DNA from: Burkholderiales bacterium
GTDB lineage: Bacteria > Pseudomonadota > Gammaproteobacteria > Burkholderiales > SG8-41
Direction: 5' to 3'
Assembly (NCBI GenBank): GCA_005800795.1
Contig: SYEN01000345.1
Location: 1 to 9,702, forward strand
Length of the DNA: 9,702 nt
The translations under genes and the position numbers were made by a program. The notes under the pieces were generated by a model. It saw only the letters and a list, made by a program, of their open reading frames with translations, did no database searches and had not been told where the DNA came from. Numbering within the stretch: the stretch's first letter is position 1; every line of letters starts with the position of its first letter. Below are positions 1 to 5,995 of the stretch, piece after piece.

Positions 1-141
1 GGTACCGCCGACATCGCCGCCGGTTTCAAATACCCGCGCTTTCATGCCGAGTTCGCGCAGGCGATACAGCTGATGCATGCCGGAAATGCCGGCGCCGATG
101 ACAATGGCGTCGTACGATGCGGCTGCCTGAGTGTTGTCCAT
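1..141 (-). CDS. Flavin-dependent monooxygenase (Baeyer-Villiger / FMO type), N-terminal fragment
   Basis: Only the first 47 codons lie in the window; the gene runs off the left edge. The translation begins MDNTQAAASYDAIVIGAGIS and contains a Rossmann FAD-binding signature GAGISG (residues 16-21). An acidic residue, Glu39, sits at the end of the second strand, where FAD ribose is usually bound, and GGDVGGT follows at the edge. The pattern GxGxxG, then LYRLRELG, then VFE, then DVGGT is characteristic of Baeyer-Villiger monooxygenases and related class B flavoproteins. These use NADPH and O2 to insert oxygen next to a ketone or to oxygenate soft nucleophiles. The start is the only in-frame ATG found near the edge; it has no obvious Shine-Dalgarno sequence. 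The gene lies 84 bp downstream of the Bug receptor on the same strand and may share its transcript. The diagnostic FxGxxxHxxxWP motif lies outside the window, so another FAD-dependent oxidoreductase remains possible. Confidence 0.8.
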   Translation of the reverse strand, partial: MDNTQAAASYDAIVIGAGISGMHQLYRLRELGMKARVFETGGDVGGT

Positions 142-225
142 GATGTGTGGTTTTCGAGTGCCAAGGGTGCCGCGCGAGGTGCGACGGCGTGGCAGCTATT
201 CTACGCGGGCAGCGTGTGCTGCCCT

Positions 226-1194
226 CTATTCATTCCGGATGTTGGCCACCTTGGCAGCCTTCGCCCACTGATCACGCTCGTTTCGCAGGAAAACCGCGAA
301 TTGCTCCGGCGAACTCGCCACCCCGTCGGTGCTGTCGAGCGCCAGCCGCGACGAAACATCGGGCCGCTGAATGGCTTTTACCACTTCGCGGTGCAGCCGT
401 TCGATGATGGGTTTGGGCACGCCGCGTGGCGCGAGCAGACCGTGCCATTGCGTGACGGTAAAGTTTGCCACGCCGGCTTCATTCATGGTCGGCAGATCGG
501 GAGCGGCCTTCATGCGCGCGGGGCTGGCCACGGCCAGCGGGCGTAGCTTTTGCGCGCGTATCTGGCTAAAGAGTGATCCGCCACTCAGGAAACTGATCTG
601 CACCTGACCTGACAGCAAATCGGTCATTGCTGCGCCCACGCCCTTGTACGGCACATGCGTGAGCGGCATGCCGGTCAGGCTGCCGAGGAGCGCCGTGGCC
701 AGATGGCCGAGCGAGGCGTTGCCGGTGGAGGCGTAACTTAGCTTGGTGGGATTGGCCTTCGCATGGGCGATGAGTTCCTTCATCGATTTCACCGGCAGCA
801 ACGGGTGCACGGTGAGGATGTAGGGGCTTTGCGCCAGTTGCGAAATGGCGTCGAAATCGCGGTACAAGTCGTAACGCGTTTTGTTGACTACACCGTACAC
901 GACCAGGCTCGCCGATAGCATCATCACGGTGTAGCCGTCGGCTTGCGCCAGCGCGGTGATCTCGGCGGCGATGCTGCCGCTGGCGCCGGCGCGGTTATCC
1001 ACCACCACGCCCTGGCCCAGCGATTCGGTCATCGCGGTGGCCGCAAGCCGCGACACAAAATCGAGCCCGCCGCCCGCGCCGGATGAGACTGTCATGCGGA
1101 TGGGTTTGGTGGGGTAGGTGGTGGGTTGTGCCGTTGCTTGTGGCGCGATGGGGGTCACGGCGATGGCCGTCGCGAAAAGTGCAGTGGTTCTCAT
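226..1194 (-). CDS. Bug-family tripartite tricarboxylate transporter (TTT) substrate-binding protein
   Basis: This is a periplasmic solute receptor of 322 aa, the usual size for the family. A Sec signal peptide starts at MRTTALF, has a short hydrophobic stretch, and ends in an ATA-Q cleavage-type site near residues 20-23. The mature part begins with the family hallmark YPTKPIRMTV, followed by GAGGGLD, LGQGVVVDNRAGASG, ADGYTVMML, VPYKGVGAAMTDLLSGQV and a C-terminal GLLAPRGVPKPIIERLHREV. Bug proteins bind small carboxylates or related organic compounds and either feed TctAB-type membrane components or act as sensors. No membrane subunit is visible here, so this is an orphan receptor, as is typical of Burkholderiales. 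I chose the start at 1194 rather than an ATG 15 codons upstream because a GGAG lies 8 bases before it and because it gives a proper signal peptide. The neighbouring monooxygenase gene suggests a catabolic substrate, but the ligand cannot be read from sequence. Confidence 0.93.
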   Translation of the reverse strand: MRTTALFATAIAVTPIAPQATAQPTTYPTKPIRMTVSSGAGGGLDFVSRLAATAMTESLGQGVVVDNRAGASGSIAAEITALAQADGYTVMMLSASLVVYGVVNKTRYDLYRDFDAISQLAQSPYILTVHPLLPVKSMKELIAHAKANPTKLSYASTGNASLGHLATALLGSLTGMPLTHVPYKGVGAAMTDLLSGQVQISFLSGGSLFSQIRAQKLRPLAVASPARMKAAPDLPTMNEAGVANFTVTQWHGLLAPRGVPKPIIERLHREVVKAIQRPDVSSRLALDSTDGVASSPEQFAVFLRNERDQWAKAAKVANIRNE

Positions 1195-1307
1195 GCAGTA
1201 AACTCCGGGGAAATGGTGCTGCGAGTGGCGGTGCGCCATGGTAGGGGATGGCTGGGGGTAGCGCCAGATGCATTAATGTAAGTATTTATTTTAATTAAAT
1301 AATTTTT

Positions 1308-1317
1308 AAAGCGCTTT
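1308..1317. promoter_or_regulatory. Perfect 10-bp palindrome AAAGCGCTTT, candidate operator
   Basis: AAAGCGCTTT is a perfect palindrome with a central GCGC, placed at the end of the AT-rich tract about 115 bp upstream of the Bug start and 235 bp upstream of the RidA-like start. The core resembles operators of LacI/GalR-family repressors, which are symmetric around a central CG. No regulator gene is present in the window, and a 10-bp palindrome can arise by chance, so this is only a candidate. Confidence 0.3.
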
Positions 1318-1412
1318 GAGACGAACAAACTTGATCGGAGTTACGAATTTTGCCGTAAGTGCCTGTCGCGATATTGCGAAGATAGACGAGGCGCCACTTC
1401 CCAGCCAACAGC

Positions 1413-1486
1413 TTTTCCGCGAAGGCGGGAATCCGTAACCCTGTGCCCGATGCTACTGTGTTATGGGTTCCCGCCTTGGTGGGAAC
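1413..1486. repeat. Inverted pair of dRS3-like short palindromic repeats
   Basis: The right copy (1467-1486) is GTTCCC, 8 bases, GGGAAC, a perfect 6-8-6 inverted repeat. The left copy (1413-1432) is TTTTCC, 8 bases, GGGAAT, a decayed 6-8-6 unit with 4 of 6 stem positions still symmetric. Reverse-complemented, the left copy matches the right through TTCCCGCCTT, so the two copies face each other across about 34 bases and could fold into one larger stem. The layout matches the ATTCCC-N8-GGGAAT pattern of neisserial dRS3 elements and similar dispersed repeats of Betaproteobacteria. It is presumably non-coding. It could act as a recombination target or an RNA structure in the leader of the downstream gene. 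Confidence 0.65.
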
Positions 1487-1551
1487 GACAGTGCGGGTAT
1501 TGATACCGCTATTGAAACAGTGAAATGTTGTCCAGTGACGAAGGAGCAGTG

Positions 1552-2319
1552 ATGTCAGCCGTAGCAATATTCACCGCAGGCCACTACCGCTTTATCAAAG
1601 CTGTGTTCCAGTATTCCGGCGGTGTTGCCGCGGAAGCCGGTTATGAAATCGAGCGCGCGCGATTTCTGAAACCTCTGCCGCTCACTGACGGCTTCGCGGC
1701 GGTTGAGGCGCATCTTAAAAAACTTGGTCAGCCCGTCACCGCGTTCGCTGCTTGCGAGCTGCGTTCGCCCGGCCAGTTCACCGAGCAGGGCTTTATCGAT
1801 TTCAACAAAGCATACGTCACCACGCTGGAGCGCTGGGGCATCTACACCGGGGCCCGCGGTAACGAACAGCCGGTGAACCCCGTGGCGCGCACCAATGTGT
1901 GCCCGATGTATGACCCACCGCGTGAGCCGGTGATGTCGGCATTTTCCTACACGGTGCCCACGGCTTCTACGCGCGGCACGTTTGTGCTCGCCGGCGGCGG
2001 CGAAGCCCGTGCGAGCGGGGGCACGTATCGCGAGCGCATCGTACGGCTGGGCGACACCTCGGCTGAAGGCCTGCGCGAAAAAGTGCTGTTCGTAGCCGCT
2101 GAAATGGAGCGCCGCCTCGGCCTTCTGGGCTTTGGCTGGCAGGACTCGGTTTTCACGCAAGCCTATACCGTGCAGAATATCGGCCATCTCGTCGGCGAAG
2201 CGCTGGCCGCAAGGGGAGCTTGTGCGCAAGGGTTGACCTGGCATTACACAAGGCCACCAGTGATTGATCTGGAATTCGAAATGGATGTGCGAGCCACGGC
2301 GCGCGAAATAATCTTATAG
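1552..2319 (+). CDS. Double RidA/YjgF-like domain protein, putative enamine/imine deaminase
   Basis: This protein of 255 aa appears to be built from two RidA-like halves. The first half (about residues 5-90) runs from YRFIKAVFQYSGGVAA to an AHLKKLGQPVTAFAACELRS helix-strand unit, like the C-terminal part of a RidA subunit. The second half (about 125-255) shows TFVLAGGGEA, then a long helix (EGLREKVLFVAAEMERRLGL), FTQAYTVQNIGHLV, and a final strand PPVIDLEFEMDVRATARE, also in RidA order. RidA proteins hydrolyse reactive enamines and imines to ketones plus ammonia; catabolic relatives include 2-aminomuconate deaminases. The CnbZ-type aminomuconate deaminase is of similar mass and is a possible relative from memory only, so no symbol is given. 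The start at 1552 is preceded by AGGAG five bases upstream; an ATG 9 codons earlier is less likely. The MBL hydrolase follows after 34 bp, which suggests an operon. The double-RidA reading is by eye. Confidence 0.75.
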   Translation: MSAVAIFTAGHYRFIKAVFQYSGGVAAEAGYEIERARFLKPLPLTDGFAAVEAHLKKLGQPVTAFAACELRSPGQFTEQGFIDFNKAYVTTLERWGIYTGARGNEQPVNPVARTNVCPMYDPPREPVMSAFSYTVPTASTRGTFVLAGGGEARASGGTYRERIVRLGDTSAEGLREKVLFVAAEMERRLGLLGFGWQDSVFTQAYTVQNIGHLVGEALAARGACAQGLTWHYTRPPVIDLEFEMDVRATAREIIL

Positions 2320-2353
2320 GTTTGCATTTAAGTCTTATTCACGGGGAGCCAGC

Positions 2354-3181
2354 ATGAAACAAATCACCAAGAACGTCTACGTCGAAACCTGCATCCGCGG
2401 GTGCAATCACGGTTTTGTCACCACCAGCGACGGCGTGGTGCTGATCGACACGCCGCACAAACCCAGCGAAGCGGTGAAACTCAAAACCGAAATCGCCAAG
2501 CACGGCCAGTTGCGCTACATCATCAACACCGAACCGCACGGCGACCATTGGACGGGTAACGCGTATTTTGACGTGCCGGTGATCGCGCACGAGGGTGTGC
2601 GCAAGCGCATTCTCGAAACCGACATGGCGGCGCACGTGGCGCGCGTGTCCGGCTTCGGCCCGGAGGAACCCGCGCTGATGAAAAGCTACAAGCCCAATGC
2701 GCCGATCATCACCTTCAAGAACGGCATGACCATCCACGTTGGCAACCACACCTTCCAGATGATCCACATGCCCGGCCACACCATGTCGCAGGCGGCGATC
2801 TGCATCAAGGAAGAAGGCGTGGTGTTCACCAGCGACAACATTTTCCACAAAGTGCAGACGTGGCTACAGGAAGCCAACCCCGATCTGTGGTTGATGTCGC
2901 TGGAATCGCTGCGCAAACTGCCCGAGGAAATTTTTGTGCCCGGCCACGGTGATCTCTGCGGCAAGTCGTATCTCAATGAACAAGGCGCCTTCATCGAGGA
3001 GTGGAAAGACTATGTGAAAAAAGGCATCGAACGCGGCATGACTAAGGACGAAGCCATCGCCAACCTCACCGCCATGACCGACCGCTACCCGATGGATGTG
3101 GGCCAGGACGGCATGTCACCGATGGTGATGAAAATGAACGTGGCGAATCTTTATGATTACTTTACGGGGGCGAAGGGCTAA
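2354..3181 (+). CDS. MBL-fold metallohydrolase with Glu in place of the first motif His
   Basis: This 275-aa protein has the metallo-beta-lactamase fold. The N-terminal sandwich carries GFVTTSDGVVLIDTP (20-34), followed by the metal motif NTEPHGDHWTGN (58-69). Further ligand positions are His142 in MPGHT, Asp161 in TSDN and His198 in VPGHGD. Family members hydrolyse thioesters, lactones, esters or phosphodiesters with one or two Zn or Fe ions. The usual motif is HxHxDH; here it reads Glu60-Pro-His62-Gly-Asp64-His65, so the first ligand is Glu instead of His. The other ligands are intact, so the protein is probably still active, perhaps with a different metal or geometry. It has no signal peptide and is expected in the cytoplasm. 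A GGGAG lies five bases before the ATG. It is most likely co-transcribed with the upstream RidA-like gene. The substrate is unknown. Confidence 0.9.
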   Translation: MKQITKNVYVETCIRGCNHGFVTTSDGVVLIDTPHKPSEAVKLKTEIAKHGQLRYIINTEPHGDHWTGNAYFDVPVIAHEGVRKRILETDMAAHVARVSGFGPEEPALMKSYKPNAPIITFKNGMTIHVGNHTFQMIHMPGHTMSQAAICIKEEGVVFTSDNIFHKVQTWLQEANPDLWLMSLESLRKLPEEIFVPGHGDLCGKSYLNEQGAFIEEWKDYVKKGIERGMTKDEAIANLTAMTDRYPMDVGQDGMSPMVMKMNVANLYDYFTGAKG

Positions 3182-3199
3182 GGCCTAGCGCTTGAGCGT

Positions 3200-3230
3200 A
3201 GCCTGAAAGGAGCGAAACTTACTTCAGGCT
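3200..3230. repeat. 8-bp inverted repeat downstream of the MBL gene
   Basis: AGCCTGAA (3200-3207) and TTCAGGCT (3223-3230) form a perfect 8-bp inverted repeat with a 15-base loop, starting 19 bases after the MBL stop codon. It may end or protect the 3' end of the RidA-like/MBL transcript. No run of T follows, so it is not a classical intrinsic terminator. The rest of the 256-base gap up to the next gene contains nothing I can name. Confidence 0.4.
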
Positions 3231-3437
3231 CAGTGCCTCGATTGGTCTAGTGATTCCCTGCGTTACTTAAGGGCTGCGATTTCCCTATGTGCCCGCGCGA
3301 TTCACAATTATCCACGTAGTCACGTGGGAAAAACAAACAACGATTTACCCACCTTTCAAACTACGCGAATAATAAGCGCTGTCCAACAAAAACAACCTCT
3401 GCCCGCACGCAGTCGACCGCGTTCCCGTAGCCCGCTC

Positions 3438-4472
3438 ATGAAACTCATCCCAACCACCGTAGTAGGCAGTTACCCCCAACCCGATTGGCTGGTGGATCGC
3501 GCATTGCTCTCCAAGGGCGTGCCGCGCGTCAACCTGCATGAACTGTGGCGCATCCCGACTGACCATTTGCACGAAGCGCAGGATGACGCCACGCGCTTGG
3601 CGATACGGGACATGGAGCGTGCTGGCATCGATATCATCACCGATGGCGAATGCCGCCGGGAAAGTTACTCGAACTATTTTGTCGCCGCACTCGACGGGGT
3701 GGATCTGGATCGCCCGGCCATCATCACCAACACGGTGGGCCGCAAGACCGAGGTGCCGCGCGTGTTTGCGCCGATACGCCGCCGCAACGCGGTGACGGTG
3801 CGTGATCTGCAGTTCCTGCGCGCTCACACCGATCGCCAAATTAAAATCACACTGCCCGGCCCGTTTACCATGGCGCAGCAGGCGGGGGGCGATTTCTACA
3901 AAAACAAGGAAGAAATGGCGATTGCGTTTGCCGAGGCCGTCAACGCGGAAGCGCTGGACTTGCAGGCGGCCGGCGCGGATGTGATCCAGATCGACGAGCC
4001 GTGGCTGCGCAACGACCCCGAGGCCGCGCGGCGCTTTGCGGTGAAGGCGATCAATCGTGCACTGCAAGGGGTGACGGTGACCACCGTGGTGCACCTGTGC
4101 TTTGGTTATGCGGCAGTGGTGCCCGGACAAAAACCCACGGGTTACTCGTTTCTCACCGAGCTGGCCGACAGCGCGGCGCAGCAGATTTCCATTGAGTGCG
4201 CGCAACCGGCGCTGAAGCTGGATATGTTGAAGGATTTGTCGAACAAGACGATTCTGCTCGGCGTGATTGATCTGGGCAGCCCGCGAGTTGAAAGCGCGCA
4301 GGAAATTGCCGGGCGCATCCGCAACGGTTTGAAGCACGTAGCTGCCGAACGCCTGATCGCTGCGCCCGACTGCGGTATGAAATATCTGCCGCGCGACGTG
4401 GCGTATGGCAAATTGAAGGCGATGGCTGACGGGGAGGCCGTGGTTAGGGCAGAATTGGCGGGCAGGGCTTGA
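3438..4472 (+). CDS. Stand-alone MetE C-terminal-like zinc methyl/alkyl transferase
   Basis: At 344 aa this matches only the catalytic C-terminal barrel of cobalamin-independent methionine synthase (MetE, about 750 aa). It begins with the family start MKLIPTTVVGSYPQP. It keeps TDGE (68-71), LPGPFTMAQ (139-147) and QIDEP (184-188). The four zinc ligands are all present: His219 and Cys221 in VHLCFGY, Glu253 in ISIEC, and Cys312 in APDCGMKY. In this family zinc activates a thiol for methyl or alkyl transfer; relatives include core-MetE proteins and epoxyalkane:coenzyme M transferases. True methionine synthesis is therefore not certain, and a thiol-dependent catabolic step is possible given the GST next door. 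I prefer the start at 3438 to an ATG 38 codons upstream because the extra residues are basic, low in complexity and outside the fold. The start has no clear Shine-Dalgarno sequence. The gene may be co-transcribed with the GST, 126 bp downstream. Confidence 0.88.
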   Translation: MKLIPTTVVGSYPQPDWLVDRALLSKGVPRVNLHELWRIPTDHLHEAQDDATRLAIRDMERAGIDIITDGECRRESYSNYFVAALDGVDLDRPAIITNTVGRKTEVPRVFAPIRRRNAVTVRDLQFLRAHTDRQIKITLPGPFTMAQQAGGDFYKNKEEMAIAFAEAVNAEALDLQAAGADVIQIDEPWLRNDPEAARRFAVKAINRALQGVTVTTVVHLCFGYAAVVPGQKPTGYSFLTELADSAAQQISIECAQPALKLDMLKDLSNKTILLGVIDLGSPRVESAQEIAGRIRNGLKHVAAERLIAAPDCGMKYLPRDVAYGKLKAMADGEAVVRAELAGRA

Positions 4473-4598
4473 GCAGACTCGTAGAGCCATTGACGTTTGA
4501 ATGGCGCGATTTTCCTGGTTCGTGGCAAACCCCATCCGTTCGTCCCAAGGCCGTTGACGGCATCAGCCCGGACAATGCAATGTGTTCTGGAAAGATCA

Positions 4599-5258
4599 AT
4601 GGGAAATGGTCCAGTGACTGATCACCGCATCCTGTGGGGCGTAGGCACCTCGCGCACTCTGCGCGCGTTGTGGATATTGGCCGAACTGGATTTGCCGTAC
4701 GAGCACCGGCGCATCACGTCGCGTTCGGGTGAAACACATACGCCGGAATACACGCTGCTTAATCCCGGCCAGAAAATCCCCGCGCTGCAGGAAGGCGATT
4801 TTGTGCTGACGGAAAGTGCAGCGATTGTGAATTACCTTGCCGGCAAACATGGCGCGGCGAAAAACCTGTGCCCGCCGAGCGACCCGCGGCTGCGTGCGCG
4901 TTACGACCAGTGGTGTTTTTTTTGCATGATGGAGCTGGATGCCAACACGCTCTATGTGATCCGCAAGCACGAAGACCTGCATGCACTATACGGCGAGGCG
5001 CCAGCGGCATTGCTGGCTGCGCGCGACGGGTTTTCCCGGCAGGCGGTTGCGGCGGTTGCGCGGTTAAAGAACGGCGGTTCGTGCGCACCTTTCGTCATGG
5101 GTGAACAATTCAGCGGCGCAGATATTTTGTTCACCACCTGTCTTACGGGTGCGATCCGCCGCAACATCGAATTGCCGCGTGAGTTGCATGAGTATCTTGC
5201 GCGTACCACTGCGCGTGCGGCGTACCAACGCGCGCTGGCCGCCAACCAGCGGCCATAA
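4599..5258 (+). CDS. Glutathione S-transferase family protein
   Basis: This is a cytosolic GST of 219 aa, normal for the family. The N-terminal thioredoxin-like domain has RILWGVGTSRTLRALWILAE (10-29), where Thr17/Ser18 sit at the catalytic hydroxyl position. It also has the cis-proline segment GQKIPALQEGDFVLTESAAI (57-76), with Pro61 and the glutathione-contacting Glu72-Ser73. The C-terminal helical domain carries the FSGADILFTTCL capping motif with Asp175. GSTs conjugate glutathione to electrophiles, or catalyse isomerisation or dehalogenation in catabolic clusters. The frame is open for 34 more codons upstream, but GGAAAG just before the ATG at 4599 and the position of the first strand favour this start; a GTG at 4614 is also possible. 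It lies downstream of the MetE-like gene in the same direction, which suggests related thiol chemistry. The stop is 26 bases from the end of the convergent stress-protein gene. Confidence 0.88.
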   Translation: MGNGPVTDHRILWGVGTSRTLRALWILAELDLPYEHRRITSRSGETHTPEYTLLNPGQKIPALQEGDFVLTESAAIVNYLAGKHGAAKNLCPPSDPRLRARYDQWCFFCMMELDANTLYVIRKHEDLHALYGEAPAALLAARDGFSRQAVAAVARLKNGGSCAPFVMGEQFSGADILFTTCLTGAIRRNIELPRELHEYLARTTARAAYQRALAANQRP

Positions 5259-5284
5259 AAACCAATAAAAACAAATACTTATGT

Positions 5285-5773
5285 TTAACGTGCTTTTCCG
5301 GACTTTTTGTCCGGATGATCCGCGCTCATGATCGCGCGGAAGGTTAGCACCGGTATCGACGAGCGGTGCAGCACGCGGCTGGCTTCGCTGCCGAGCAGCA
5401 GCGCGGCCAGGCCCTTGCGGTAACGCGCGGTCATCACAATCAAATCGCAGCCGCGCGCGTTGGCGGTGTCGACAATGGCGTCATAGGGCTGATTGCCTTT
5501 GGCCACCAGCGTTTCGCACGGCACGCCCGCAGCATCGGCGGCTTTTTGCACAAAGGACAAAAAGCTCGCGGCCTGATCGCGCGCCTGCTTGTCCATTTGT
5601 TCCTCCATACCGGGCGGCACCATGCCTTCGGATGCCATCATCATCTGGTAATCCTGCAGCACGTGCATGCCGGTGATTTTGGCGCCGCAGAGCTTGGCCA
5701 GCTCGATTCCGCGCTCAATGGCGCCTTGTGAGTGCGCGGATCCGTCGGTAGGCATCAAGATATGTTTAAACAT
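5285..5773 (-). CDS. Universal stress protein (UspA family)
   Basis: This 162-aa cytoplasmic protein has one Usp domain. It shows the N-terminal strand and first motif MFKHILMPTDGSAHSQGAIE, a central helix rich in Met and Gln, then LVAKGNQPYDAIVDTANARG and CDLIVMTARYRKGLAALLLGS before the final SSIPVLTF strand. ATP-binding Usp proteins have G-x2-G-x9-G-S/T. Here the two leading glycines are Thr115 and Tyr118, while Gly128-Ser129 remain, so nucleotide binding may be weakened or changed. Usp proteins support survival under starvation, low oxygen or oxidative stress. The start is clear: an AGGAGG lies four bases before the ATG. It converges with the GST gene, and two hairpins lie inside its last codons. 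I found no good Anr/FNR-type operator upstream. Confidence 0.92.
   Translation of the reverse strand: MFKHILMPTDGSAHSQGAIERGIELAKLCGAKITGMHVLQDYQMMMASEGMVPPGMEEQMDKQARDQAASFLSFVQKAADAAGVPCETLVAKGNQPYDAIVDTANARGCDLIVMTARYRKGLAALLLGSEASRVLHRSSIPVLTFRAIMSADHPDKKSGKAR
5297..5340. repeat. Two adjacent perfect hairpins at the 3' end of the stress-protein gene
   Basis: TCCGGAC, 5 T, GTCCGGA (5297-5315) is a 7-bp stem with a 5-base loop. TCCGCGC, 8 bases, GCGCGGA (5319-5340) is a second 7-bp stem. They are 3 bases apart, lie within the last codons of the Usp gene, and are close to the end of the convergent GST gene. They could stabilise or terminate transcripts from both directions. Neither is followed by a proper T run on either strand, so a terminator function is a guess. 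Confidence 0.4.
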
Positions 5774-5995
5774 AGACCCTCCTCAAAGTCATGATTCAAC
5801 AATCTTACAGCGACAGCGTACCTACCTTACCAGTACTCCAGCCGCTTGGCACGTTTTCCTTTTGGGCGGGCCGGCGGACTGATGGGCACTTATACGTACG
5901 GCCTGAAAATGCAGCGGGACGTTGGTGCCGAGACAGTAGCGGAAGCATGACACCGGTGGCATGACGTGTTGATGAATCCAGTTTGGAAAACTGAA

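Larger units (their letters stand above)
1195..1551. other. Divergent intergenic region with AT-rich tract
   Basis: This 357-base gap separates the minus-strand Bug gene from the plus-strand RidA-like gene. I see no convincing gene in it. An open frame on the minus strand across 1295-1567 reads through the repeat pair and has no recognisable domain. A strongly AT-rich tract lies at about 1271-1310, unlike the GC-rich surroundings, and is a reasonable place for promoter elements of the minus-strand operon. No -35/-10 pair is good enough to call. The tract is followed by the palindrome at 1308-1317 and the paired repeats at 1413-1486, which are listed separately. Confidence 0.6.

Noticed and set aside
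1295..1567. 90-codon open frame on the minus strand
   Set aside because: It runs through the paired repeats and the AT-rich tract. The PTKAG and IPAFA-like residues come from translating the repeat, not from a protein family.
3324..3437. N-terminal extension of the MetE-like protein from an upstream ATG
   Set aside because: The 38 extra residues are basic and low in complexity, and the family consensus begins at MKLIPTTVVGSYP.
3345..4535. 396-codon open frame antisense to the MetE-like gene
   Set aside because: It is a mirror frame of a GC-rich gene with clear family motifs. The antisense product is rich in Arg and His and has no recognisable domain.
5979..5993. CAGTTT-GGA-AAACTG inverted repeat just after the dehydrogenase stop, as a terminator
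   Set aside because: It is a short AT-rich stem with no T run after it on the minus strand, so it is too weak to call.
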